A stretch of 64,000 nt of DNA, from contig NZ_JAPRAQ010000027.1 of NCBI RefSeq assembly GCF_029989365.1, positions 1 through 64,000 of the forward strand, written 5' to 3'. The notes beneath the pieces were generated by a model, which was not told the DNA's origin, ran no database searches, and was given only the letters and a program-made list of their open reading frames with translations. This DNA comes from Bradyrhizobium sp. Arg816. GTDB lineage: Bacteria > Pseudomonadota > Alphaproteobacteria > Rhizobiales > Xanthobacteraceae. Positions within the stretch are counted from its first letter, which is position 1, and each line of letters begins with the position of its first letter. This document shows, piece after piece, positions 17,119-24,918 of the stretch. A program made the position numbers and the translations under genes.

Positions 17119-18699
17119 ATGTCCACCACACAGCCATTGGCGAATCTCGCCGACATGGTGCGCGAGCGCGCGACGAGCCGCGGCGACGCCACCGCCTATG
17201 AGTTCGAGGGCCGCGTCACCAGCTTTGCCGAGTTTAACGTCAAGACCAACAAGGTCGCCAACGCGTTGATCGCGATGGGCGTGGAGAAGGGCGACCGCAT
17301 CGCCTATCTCGGCAAGAACAGCGACCTTTATTTCGAGCTGCTGATGGGCGCGATGAAGGCCGGGGTGGTGATGGCGCCGGTGAATTGGCGTCTCGCAGGG
17401 CCCGAGGTCGCCTTCATCGTCGCGGATTGCAGGGCGCCGGTGCTATTCGCAGGACCGGAGTTCATCACGCAGGTCCGCCAGATCAAGGACCAGTTGCCTG
17501 GCGTGCGCACTGTCATCACCACCGAAGGCGGCGCGCCGGAATGGCAAGATTTTACGGCCTGGCGCGATGCGCAGAGCGGCGATGATCCCAGGGTGCCGAT
17601 CGACACCAGGGATATCGCGATCCAGCTCTACACGTCAGGCACCACAGGCAAGCCGAAGGGCGCGATGCTGTCGCATGCGAACTTCCTCAACCTCGTGCAG
17701 ACCGGCAATGCCGCGGACAAGCCGGAATGGAACCGGTGGTCCATCGACGACGTGTCGCTGGTGGCGATGCCGATCTTTCACATCGGCGGCTCCGGCTGGG
17801 GCGTGATGGGCCTCTATCACGGCGCCCGCGGCGTGATCGCGCGCGAGTTCGATCCGACCAAGGTTTTGGATTTCTTCGAGCAGTCGGGCATCACAAAGCT
17901 GTTCATGGTGCCGGCGGCGATGCAGTTCGTGGTGCGGCAGCCGCGCGCGAGGACAGTCGATTTCTCGCGGCTGAAATACATGCTGTATGGCGCCTCGCCG
18001 ATTCCGGCGGCGCTGCTGAAGGAATGCATCGAGGTCTTCAAATGCGGCTTCGTGCAGATGTACGGCATGACCGAGACGACAGGCACCATCGTCGCGCTGC
18101 CGCCGGAGGACCATGTCGAGGGCCTCGAGCGGATGCGATCGGCCGGCAAGGCGCTGCCGGGCGTCGAGATCGCAATCCTCGATGCGGACGGCAAACCACT
18201 GCCGCCGCGCGAGGTCGGCGAGATCGCGACGCGCTCGGGCTCGAACATGGCGGGCTACTGGAACCTGCCTGAGGCGACTGCGGCGACGCTGCGCGGCGAT
18301 GGCTGGCTGCGCACCGGTGACGCCGGCTATGTGGACGAGGACGGCTATCTCTACATCCACGACCGCATCAAGGACATGATCATCTCCGGCGGCGAGAACA
18401 TCTACCCGGCCGAGGTCGAGAGCGCGCTGTGCGATCATCCCGACGTCGCGGAAGCAGCCGTGATCGGCGTGCCCGACGACAAATGGGGCGAGGCGGTGAA
18501 GGCCGTCGTGGTGATGAAGCCCGGCAAGCAGGCGACCGCCAACGACATCATCAACTTCACCCGCGAACGCATTGCCGGGTTCAAGACGCCGAAGAGCGTG
18601 GAGTTCCTGCCGGCGCTGCCGAGGAACCCGTCAGGCAAGATCTTGCGGCGGCAGTTGAGGGAGCCGTATTGGGCGGGGAAGGATCGGCGGGTGAATTGA
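17119..18699 (+). CDS. Long-chain-fatty-acid-type acyl-CoA ligase
   Basis: 526 residues of the ANL superfamily. LYTSGTTGKPKGAMLSH around 172-188 binds ATP, YGMTETTG in the middle, RTGDAGYVDEDGY and DRIKDMIISGGENIYP at the domain hinge, and the catalytic Lys in PSGKILRRQLR near the C-terminus. GGGAGAG lies just before the ATG at 17119. Following the dienoyl-CoA reductase-like gene by 210 bases, it may deliver CoA esters to the beta-oxidation enzymes here. The chain length preferred cannot be told. Confidence 0.92.
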   Translation: MSTTQPLANLADMVRERATSRGDATAYEFEGRVTSFAEFNVKTNKVANALIAMGVEKGDRIAYLGKNSDLYFELLMGAMKAGVVMAPVNWRLAGPEVAFIVADCRAPVLFAGPEFITQVRQIKDQLPGVRTVITTEGGAPEWQDFTAWRDAQSGDDPRVPIDTRDIAIQLYTSGTTGKPKGAMLSHANFLNLVQTGNAADKPEWNRWSIDDVSLVAMPIFHIGGSGWGVMGLYHGARGVIAREFDPTKVLDFFEQSGITKLFMVPAAMQFVVRQPRARTVDFSRLKYMLYGASPIPAALLKECIEVFKCGFVQMYGMTETTGTIVALPPEDHVEGLERMRSAGKALPGVEIAILDADGKPLPPREVGEIATRSGSNMAGYWNLPEATAATLRGDGWLRTGDAGYVDEDGYLYIHDRIKDMIISGGENIYPAEVESALCDHPDVAEAAVIGVPDDKWGEAVKAVVVMKPGKQATANDIINFTRERIAGFKTPKSVEFLPALPRNPSGKILRRQLREPYWAGKDRRVN

Positions 18700-18712
18700 A
18701 CCCGCGGTGCCC

Positions 18713-18803
18713 GAGGGTGGGCAAAGGCGCAGAGCGCCGTGCCCACCATTCTTCGATACCGGGAGATGTGGTGGGCACGCTTCGCTTTGCCCACCCTACG
18801 ATA
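18713..18803. repeat. Intergenic inverted repeat, family F, copy 1
   Basis: GAGGGTGGGCAAAGGCGC with GCGCCGTGCCCACCA, then TGGTGGGCACGCTTCGCTTTGCCCACCCTAC as its inverse. The related copy lies at 28604-28725. Here it separates two converging genes (acyl-CoA ligase and acyl-CoA dehydrogenase) and could end transcription. Confidence 0.87.
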
Positions 18804-18822
18804 GCTGTGCTCGCACCAGCAG

Positions 18823-20097
18823 CTAATGCTTCCCCGGCCCCATATACCCGAACAAAAACCCCGCCACCTTGCGCATCTGGATCTCCTCGCTCCCCTCCGT
18901 GATGCGGTAGCGGCGGTGATGGCGGTAGATGTGCTCGAACGGCTTGTGGCGTGAATAGCCCATGCCGCCGTGGACCTGCATGGCACGGTCGGCGGATTCG
19001 CAGCAGAGGCGGTTTGCCCAGTAGTTGCACATGGAGACGCGGTCGGAAAGCGTGCGCTCGATCTGCTCCTCGGTGAGCTGGTCCATCTCCCACGCGGTCT
19101 TGCGGATCAACAGGCGCAGCATCTCGGCTTGCGTGGCGAGCTCGACCAGCGGGAACTGGATCGCCTGGTTCTCGGCGAGCGCCCTACCGAACGGCTTTCG
19201 CTCGCGCGCGTATTTCACACTCTCGTTGATGCAGTAGACGGCGGCGCCGAGCGAGCTTGCCGCCTGGCGGATGCGGTTCTGGTGGACAAAGCACTGCGCC
19301 AGCGACAGGCCGCGGCCGACTTCGCCGAACAGCGCATCCTCCGGCACGAACACGTCCGTAAAGCTGACGCGGGGATGGTCGGTTGGCATGTTGAAGGTCC
19401 ACATATATTCTTCGACCTTCACGCCGTGGCTCTTGGCCGGCACCAGGAAGCAGGTGATGCCGCGGGCATCGCCGTCATTGCCCGAGGTGCGCGCGAACAG
19501 CGCGCAATGCGTGGCGACGTGCATGCCGGTCGTCCACATCTTCTCGCCGTTGATGATCCAGCCCTTGATGTTGTCGCGGGTCGCGGGCACCGCGCGCGTC
19601 TCCATATGGGTGGCGTCCGAGCCGTGATGCGGCTCCGTCAAGCCAAAGGTGATGCGGTACTTGCCCTTGATCGAGCCGTCGATCATCGCCTTCTGGTCGT
19701 CGCGGCCATAGCGGTCGAGCATCGTGACGACAGGAAAGTTTCCGACGATGGAGTGCTCGTTCTGGAGATCGTTGTGCAGGCCGAGACCCTTGGCGGCAAA
19801 GTGCTCGCGTATCACGGCCATCCAGAGGTTGGAGCCGTCCTTGCCGCCATATTGCTTCGGCACCGGAAAGCGCAGATGGCCGGCGGCATCCGCGAGATCC
19901 TTGGCCTTGCGCAGCAGCGCTTCCCATTCATGGCGCGGCAGGCCGCCATTGTCGAAATCGGTGCGCGCCCATTCGCGGCGATGATCGAAGAAGCGGATGT
20001 TGTCGTCGGCTTGTTCGAGCGGCTTGATCTCGCGTTCGATGAAACGATCGAGTTCTCCGAGATAGGTGACGAGATCGGCAGGCAATGAGAAATCCAC
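18823..20097 (-). CDS. Acyl-CoA dehydrogenase
   Basis: 424-residue flavoenzyme that introduces a trans-2 double bond in acyl-CoA and passes electrons to ETF. Seen: N-terminal helical part, FGLTEPHHGSDATHM in the middle domain, EKMWTTG, ARERKPFG and AMQVHGGMGYSRH in the C-terminal domain, and ITEGSEEIQ where the catalytic Glu of medium-chain enzymes sits. GTG start, with GGGAGAGAG 3-4 bases upstream. It diverges from a hydratase gene across 212 bp. Confidence 0.93.
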   Translation of the reverse strand: MDFSLPADLVTYLGELDRFIEREIKPLEQADDNIRFFDHRREWARTDFDNGGLPRHEWEALLRKAKDLADAAGHLRFPVPKQYGGKDGSNLWMAVIREHFAAKGLGLHNDLQNEHSIVGNFPVVTMLDRYGRDDQKAMIDGSIKGKYRITFGLTEPHHGSDATHMETRAVPATRDNIKGWIINGEKMWTTGMHVATHCALFARTSGNDGDARGITCFLVPAKSHGVKVEEYMWTFNMPTDHPRVSFTDVFVPEDALFGEVGRGLSLAQCFVHQNRIRQAASSLGAAVYCINESVKYARERKPFGRALAENQAIQFPLVELATQAEMLRLLIRKTAWEMDQLTEEQIERTLSDRVSMCNYWANRLCCESADRAMQVHGGMGYSRHKPFEHIYRHHRRYRITEGSEEIQMRKVAGFLFGYMGPGKH

Positions 20098-20309
20098 GGC
20101 TCTCTCCCGGATTGATTTTGTTGTTTTGCGTTAAGGCGCTACCGCGCTTTTCGCTTCGCGCGATTAAGGTGAGAAGTGCGCGCGCAAGTCAAGCAAGGCA
20201 AGGCGTGTGACAGGCGCAAGGCGCGTCCGCGCAATTCGATGGTGTCGCGGCACTGACGCGCGCTAGTATGTCCGCAATATTCCTTCACGAGAAAATGCGG
20301 GAGCGCGCG

Positions 20310-21089
20310 ATGGATCTGAAATTCTCAAAGGTGGAACGCAAGGGGCCGATCACGATCATCACGCTGTCGCGGCCCGAGGTCTACAACGCGCTCCACACCG
20401 ACGCGCATTTCGAACTTCAGAAGGTGTTCGACGATTTCTCGGCCGATGCCGAGCAGTGGGTCGCGATCGTCACCGGTGCCGGCGACAAGGCGTTCTGCGC
20501 CGGCAACGATCTGAAGTGGCAGGCCGCCGGCGGCAAGCGCGGCTGGGACAAGGGCGGCTTTGCCGGCCTCACCTCGCGCTTCGACTGCGACAAGCCGATC
20601 ATCGCTGCGGTCAACGGCGTCGCCATGGGCGGCGGCTTCGAGATCGCGCTGGCCTGCGATCTGATCATCGCGTCCGAGAACGCAACCTTCGCCCTGCCCG
20701 AGCCGCGCGTCGGCCTCGCCGCACTTGCCGGCGGCCTGCACCGGCTGCCGCGCCAGATCGGACTGAAGCGCGCCATGGGCATGATCCTCACCGCGCGCCA
20801 TGTCAGCGCCAAGGAGGGCCATGAGCTCGGCTTCGTCAACGAGGTGGTGCCGCAGGGCGAGGCGCTGACCGCCGCGCTGCGCTGGGCGGAGATGATCACC
20901 AAGAACTCGCCGATGTCGATCCGGGCCTCGAAGCAGACCATCCAGAAGGGGCTTGCCGTGTCACTGGAGCAGGCGATCGAGGAGCAGCGGGAATATCCGG
21001 CGGTGAAGGCGATGGTGGCCTCGCAGGACTATATCGAGGGCCCGAAGGCGTTTTCGGAGAAGCGGCCGCCGAAATGGGTGGGGAAGTAA
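20310..21089 (+). CDS. Enoyl-CoA hydratase
   Basis: 259 residues with a complete crotonase hydratase site: AFCAGNDLK (61-69), AVNGVAMGGGF then Glu111, and the second Glu131 in ALPEPRVG. It is the only one of four crotonases here with both hydratase glutamates by hand alignment, so water addition to trans-2-enoyl-CoA is likely. Its neighbour across the divergent region is an acyl-CoA dehydrogenase, which would make the substrate. GGGAGCG lies about 6 bases before the ATG at 20310; the open frame extends 14 codons upstream. Confidence 0.92.
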   Translation: MDLKFSKVERKGPITIITLSRPEVYNALHTDAHFELQKVFDDFSADAEQWVAIVTGAGDKAFCAGNDLKWQAAGGKRGWDKGGFAGLTSRFDCDKPIIAAVNGVAMGGGFEIALACDLIIASENATFALPEPRVGLAALAGGLHRLPRQIGLKRAMGMILTARHVSAKEGHELGFVNEVVPQGEALTAALRWAEMITKNSPMSIRASKQTIQKGLAVSLEQAIEEQREYPAVKAMVASQDYIEGPKAFSEKRPPKWVGK

Positions 21090-21130
21090 GAGGTCTCCCG
21101 TCACGACGACGAGCGCCCCCAACATCATCG

Positions 21131-21238
21131 GTGTCATGCCCCGGCTTGACCGGGCATCCAGTACGCAGCGGCTTCTCTGTATGTCACTGCGGTCTCTGGA
21201 ATACTGGATCGCCCGCTTTCGCGGGCGATGACAGTGAG
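21131..21238. repeat. Intergenic inverted repeat, family E, copy 1
   Basis: TGTCATGCCCCGGCTTGACCGGGCATCCAGTACGC, then CGGCTTCTC, then GAATACTGGATCGCCCGC and CGGGCGATGACA. The copy at 44914-45018 shares ATCCAGTACGC, GCGGCTTCTC and GGAATACTGGATCGCCCG. It lies between converging genes. Confidence 0.87.
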
Positions 21239-21257
21239 TATGAGGCGCGCGACCTCC

Positions 21258-21635
21258 CTACCCGCCCCGCCCCAGCTCCCGCTTGTACGACGCGTAATTC
21301 GGCTGATCGACCGCGAGCTTGTCCATCGTGGTCGCCCACAGATGCTCGGCGAGACCCGGCGTTGCGAGGTCGATCTCGCCTTTCGCGATGCGATCGGCGA
21401 GCGCTCGGTTGAGATCGGCGACCGAGCCGTCCATGCCGAGCTGCGCGCGCAAACGCTCGACCTCCTTCGCGTCGCACCCCTCCTCCTGCGTCAGCTGCCG
21501 CGTCACGAGGTCGAGGATGTTGATGGCGACGCGCAACTTGAAGGCCTGATGGCCGGAGATCAGCGGCGTGATGTCGTTGCGGAGGAAATCGGCGACCGCC
21601 TTGGTCAGCTCGATCGGGGTCGGTTCGTCCTGCAT
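21258..21635 (-). CDS. DUF6285-type protein, partner of the APH-like kinase
   Basis: A 125-residue soluble, charged, helical protein. Such small proteins regularly follow acyl-CoA dehydrogenase-associated aminoglycoside-phosphotransferase-like genes, as here: its ATG lies two bases after the kinase stop (TGACCATG). The function is unknown; gene order suggests a joint role with the kinase in CoA-linked catabolism. No motif for catalysis was seen. Family assignment rests on context and general resemblance. Confidence 0.65.
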   Translation of the reverse strand: MQDEPTPIELTKAVADFLRNDITPLISGHQAFKLRVAINILDLVTRQLTQEEGCDAKEVERLRAQLGMDGSVADLNRALADRIAKGEIDLATPGLAEHLWATTMDKLAVDQPNYASYKRELGRGG

Positions 21636-21637
21636 GG

Positions 21638-22624
21638 TCAGCTCCCGCGCGGCGCCAGCAGCCGCAACAGATCGATCTCGGTCTCGGAGGCGCGGCGGCC
21701 GATCATGGCGCGCTCCATCGAATGATCCGGCCCCTCGCGGAATCGCTGCATCATGCCGCCGCACATGATGCCCCAGCGCAGCGTGCCCATCACTTCCCAG
21801 AATTTGACGCGCACGGGATCGACTCTTCGGCCTGCCGCTTCGTAGCCGGCGAACAATTCCTCGCGTGTGCCAAAACCACCCACCGGCTTGTCGATCTCGC
21901 CAAAGCGCCAGGAATTGACGCAGACCCAGCCGAGATCCTCCATGGGATCGCCGAGATGGGCGAGCTCCCAGTCGAGCACGGCACGGACGCCGTCGGCGCC
22001 GATGATGAGATTGCCGTTGCGGAAATCGCCGTGCACCAACGTGGTCTCGGCCGACGGCCCCGGATCATGGTCGCGCAGCCAGCGCAGCGCCAGCTCGAAC
22101 ACGGGCTTGGGCCAGTTCAGGCTACGATAGTCGCGCTCGAACTCGCCGATCTCCTGGGTCGCGGACCGGCTGCGCAGCTCGGGCAGTTTCGACAGCGGCA
22201 GCCTGTGCAGGCCTGCCAATACTTCCCCAAGCTGCCGCGCGAGCTTCGGCCGAGCTCTAGCAAACTTGGCATCGCGAAGGATCTTCCGCGCGATAGTTTC
22301 TCCTTCGACGCGCTCCATGATGAAACCGGTACCGAGATCATCTTCCGGTCTCAGCACGTACAGCACACGAGGTGAAGGAACACCGGCTTCAAACGCGAGC
22401 TGCATCAGCTTCGCCTCAGCTGCCAAGCCGGCTGCTCGCGTCGGTGCGGCCCCATACCCCTGAGGCGCACGGCGTAAGATCGCCCCCGCCAAGCCGTCAG
22501 GGTGCATGATATCAAACGACCAGGTTTCCTGGCTCGCGCCTCCGGAGAGCCTCTTAGAATTGGCTACTCCGAAGGCACCCGCGTGCCAGGAGCTGACGAT
22601 TCGTCCAAGTTGCGGCTCGATCAT
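21638..22624 (-). CDS. APH-like phosphotransferase (ACAD10/11 kinase-domain type)
   Basis: 328 residues with a protein-kinase-like fold: Gly-rich GGASQETW (28-35), the catalytic loop HGDFRNGNLI (198-207, Asp200 and Asn205) and the metal-binding DWELAHLGDP (218-227). In the ACAD10/11 family this domain phosphorylates 4-hydroxyacyl-CoA before dehydration; a like role is inferred from acyl-CoA neighbours and not antibiotic resistance. The start overlaps the upstream crotonase stop as ATGA and the DUF6285 gene follows at once, a tight three-gene operon. Confidence 0.87.
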   Translation of the reverse strand: MIEPQLGRIVSSWHAGAFGVANSKRLSGGASQETWSFDIMHPDGLAGAILRRAPQGYGAAPTRAAGLAAEAKLMQLAFEAGVPSPRVLYVLRPEDDLGTGFIMERVEGETIARKILRDAKFARARPKLARQLGEVLAGLHRLPLSKLPELRSRSATQEIGEFERDYRSLNWPKPVFELALRWLRDHDPGPSAETTLVHGDFRNGNLIIGADGVRAVLDWELAHLGDPMEDLGWVCVNSWRFGEIDKPVGGFGTREELFAGYEAAGRRVDPVRVKFWEVMGTLRWGIMCGGMMQRFREGPDHSMERAMIGRRASETEIDLLRLLAPRGS

Positions 22625-23409
22625 TTGCCTTTGAACTGCGCCGGGCGCTTCTCCAGAAACGCGCCAACGCCTTCACGGAAATCGTCCGTGTCGCCGGCGC
22701 GCAGCTGGCACTGGAATTCGAGATTGAGCTGATCCTCGAACGAATTTTCGGGGCTGTCCCAGTAGAGCTTGCGGATCAGCGACAGCGCGACCGTCGGGCC
22801 GCTCGCAAGGTCGCGCGCTAGATTCATCGCCTCCTCCATCAGCACGCCGTCGTCGTAGACGCGGTTGACGAGGCCCCATTCCAGCGCCTTCTCGGCCGGC
22901 AGGCGCTCGCCCATCAGCGACAATTCGATCGAGCGCGCCCGGCCGACGAGACGCGGCAGCAGCCAGGTCGAGCCGCAATCCGGCACCAGGCCGATGCGGC
23001 GGAAGGCTTGAAGAAAGTAAGAGGACCGCGCGCACAAAATCATGTCGCCGAGCAGCGCGAAGCTCATGCCGGCGCCGGCCGCCGGGCCGTTGACGGCGGT
23101 GACGATGGGGCAGTGCAGATTGCGGATGCGGCGCAGGAAGGGATGAAAGCCGGTCTCCAGCGTCAGGCCGGCCTTGGCCTTCTTCGACTGGTTGTTGCGC
23201 CCTTGCAGATTCGCGCCGGTGCAGAACGCCCGCCCGGCGCCGGTCAGCACCACGCAGCGCACGTCGCCCTTCTTCTCCTCGATCGCGTCGAGCGCATCGG
23301 AGAGGCCGCCCAGCATGTCCATGGAGACCGCGTTCATCACCTCCTGATGGTCGAGCCGGAGGATCGCGACCGAGCCATCGAAATCTAGCGTGACGTGTTT
23401 GAACTGCAT
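22621..23409 (-). CDS. Crotonase-family protein, PaaG-like isomerase
   Basis: 262 residues; FCTGANLQG (62-70), AVNGPAAGAGMS (105-116) and IGLVPDCGSTWLLPR (139 onward). Both hydratase glutamates are absent (Ser116 and Phe at the second site by hand alignment), and Asp144 sits where PaaG-type ring 1,2-epoxyphenylacetyl-CoA or enoyl isomerases keep their catalytic Asp. An isomerase role is therefore favoured. GAGGAAACC directly precedes the ATG at 23409. First gene of the operon with the APH-like kinase (ATGA overlap). Confidence 0.85.
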   Translation of the reverse strand: MQFKHVTLDFDGSVAILRLDHQEVMNAVSMDMLGGLSDALDAIEEKKGDVRCVVLTGAGRAFCTGANLQGRNNQSKKAKAGLTLETGFHPFLRRIRNLHCPIVTAVNGPAAGAGMSFALLGDMILCARSSYFLQAFRRIGLVPDCGSTWLLPRLVGRARSIELSLMGERLPAEKALEWGLVNRVYDDGVLMEEAMNLARDLASGPTVALSLIRKLYWDSPENSFEDQLNLEFQCQLRAGDTDDFREGVGAFLEKRPAQFKGK

Positions 23410-23588
23410 GGTTTCCTCGTCAGTTGGTACTAGCGATGTTTCGCAGACCGGAATTAGTTTTGCCGGGGCGCATATTTGATTTTTGTCGCGGCCTTGTCCA
23501 TGGTGGTCCGAACATACCTTGTCGTCGTATCGCACAATCTTGCGCGCACAGGCTGGCGCGCGCCCGTGCCAAGAAGAGGAAACGCGCC

Positions 23589-24368
23589 ATGAACCTTTTC
23601 GACCTGACCGGCCGCGTCGCCGTGATCACCGGCGGCAATGGCGGTATCGGGCTCGGCATCGCGCAGGCGCTCGCCGGCCAGGGCTGCAGCGTCTCGATCT
23701 GGGGCCGCAATCCTGACAAGAACAAGGCTGCTGCCGCGAGCATGACGGGGCTATCAGGCAAGGTCGACAGCCGCGTCTGCGACGTCACCGATCCGGCCTC
23801 GGTCAATGCCGCTATGAAGGCCACGCTCGACATTTTCGGCCGGGTCGACGGCTGCTTCGCCAATGCCGGCATCGGCGGCGGCGGCCGGCGCTCTTTCATC
23901 GAGCGCACCGAGGAAGAGTGGCGCACCATGTTTGCGACCAATCTGGACGGCGTGTTCCACGCGTTCCAGGCCGCAGCAAAACACATGACCGAGCGCGCCA
24001 ATGCCGGCGATCCCTTCGGCCGGCTGGTCGCGACATCGAGCCTCGCCTCGATCTTCGGCACTGCGCGCAACGAGCATTATGCCGCGACCAAGGCCGCGAT
24101 CAACGCGCTGGTGCGCGCGCTCGGCGTCGAGCTGGCGCGCCACGGCGTCACCGCGAATGCGATCCTGCCCGGCTGGATCAAGAGCGACATGACCGCGGGC
24201 ATCATGGCCAACGAGAAGTTCGTCGCCAATGTGATGCCGCGCATTCCGATGCGGCGCTTCGGCGAGGCCAGCGATTTCGGCGGCATCGCGGTGTATCTGA
24301 TGAGCAAGGCATCGTCGTATCACACCGCGGATACGTTCGTGATCGACGGCGGCTACACGGCGTTTTGA
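23589..24368 (+). CDS. Short-chain dehydrogenase/reductase
   Basis: 259 residues with all classical SDR features: TGGNGGIG cofactor loop (14-21), ANAGIG near 91-96, catalytic Ser150/151, Tyr164 and Lys168 in YAATK, and C-terminal IDGGYTAF. It likely oxidises a secondary alcohol or a 3-hydroxyacyl substrate with NAD(P). It diverges from the crotonase/APH-like operon across 179 bp. GAGGAAA lies about 6 bases before the ATG. Confidence 0.9.
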   Translation: MNLFDLTGRVAVITGGNGGIGLGIAQALAGQGCSVSIWGRNPDKNKAAAASMTGLSGKVDSRVCDVTDPASVNAAMKATLDIFGRVDGCFANAGIGGGGRRSFIERTEEEWRTMFATNLDGVFHAFQAAAKHMTERANAGDPFGRLVATSSLASIFGTARNEHYAATKAAINALVRALGVELARHGVTANAILPGWIKSDMTAGIMANEKFVANVMPRIPMRRFGEASDFGGIAVYLMSKASSYHTADTFVIDGGYTAF

Positions 24369-24373
24369 ATCTC

Positions 24374-24454
24374 GTAGCCCGGATGGAGCGAAGCGTAATC
24401 CGGGATTTCAAAAGCAAGCAAGACCCGGATTTCGCTGCGCTCCATCCGGGCTAC
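24374..24454. repeat. Intergenic inverted repeat, family D, copy 2
   Basis: GTAGCCCGGATGGAGCGAAGCG and its inverse CGCTCCATCCGGGCTAC enclose AATCCGGGATT...AAGACCCGGATTT. It starts 6 bases after the SDR stop and ends about 20 bases before the VOC gene of the same strand. Confidence 0.9.
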
Positions 24455-24476
24455 AAACTCTGAGGGGAATGGGCAA

Positions 24477-24854
24477 ATGTTCTCGCACATCATGATCGGC
24501 ACCAACGACCTCGACAAGGCCAAGGCCTTTTACGACAACCTTCTCGGTACTCTCGAGGTGCGCCCGGCCAGGGTCGACGGCCATCGCATCTTCTACATCA
24601 CCAAGACCGGCGTGTTCTCGGTGACGAAGCCAATCAACGGCGAGGCCGCCACCTGCGCGAATGGCGGCACCATCGGCTTTGCCGCCAACTCGCCTGAGCA
24701 GGTCGACAAGTGGCACGCCGCTGGTATCGCCGCCGGCGGAACGCCGATCGAGAATCCGCCCGGCATCCGCGAGGGCGCAGGGAACAAGCTCTACATCGCT
24801 TATTTGCGCGATCTCGACGGTAACAAGATCTGCGCGATGCATCGGATGGCGTGA
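24477..24854 (+). CDS. VOC-family (glyoxalase/bleomycin-resistance fold) protein
   Basis: 125 residues of the vicinal oxygen chelate fold: FSHIMIGTNDLDKAKAFYD at the start (first His metal ligand), GGTIGFAANSPEQVDKWHA in the middle, and YLRDLDGNKICAMHR at the end with the last ligand region. VOC enzymes bind a divalent metal; the substrate here is not evident. GAGGGGAAT precedes the ATG by 6 bases. A hairpin follows the stop. Confidence 0.88.
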   Translation: MFSHIMIGTNDLDKAKAFYDNLLGTLEVRPARVDGHRIFYITKTGVFSVTKPINGEAATCANGGTIGFAANSPEQVDKWHAAGIAAGGTPIENPPGIREGAGNKLYIAYLRDLDGNKICAMHRMA

Positions 24855-24871
24855 GCGAAGCACTCACTGCG

Positions 24872-24906
24872 CCGTCGATGGCAGGGATATTCTCTGCCGT
24901 CGACGG
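24872..24906. terminator. Hairpin between converging VOC and histidine kinase genes
   Basis: CCGTCGATGGCAG (24872-24884) pairs with CTGCCGTCGACGG (24894-24906) over 13 bases with one G-T wobble and a 9-base loop. It lies in the 64-base gap between the two stop codons. No long T-run follows, so it is a weak but well-placed candidate. Confidence 0.55.
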
Positions 24907-24918
24907 ACAGCATCCTCA

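Noticed and set aside
21638..22624. Aminoglycoside resistance gene
   Set aside because: The kinase fold is shared, but overlap with a crotonase gene and acyl-CoA neighbours point to the ACAD10/11-type metabolic kinase.
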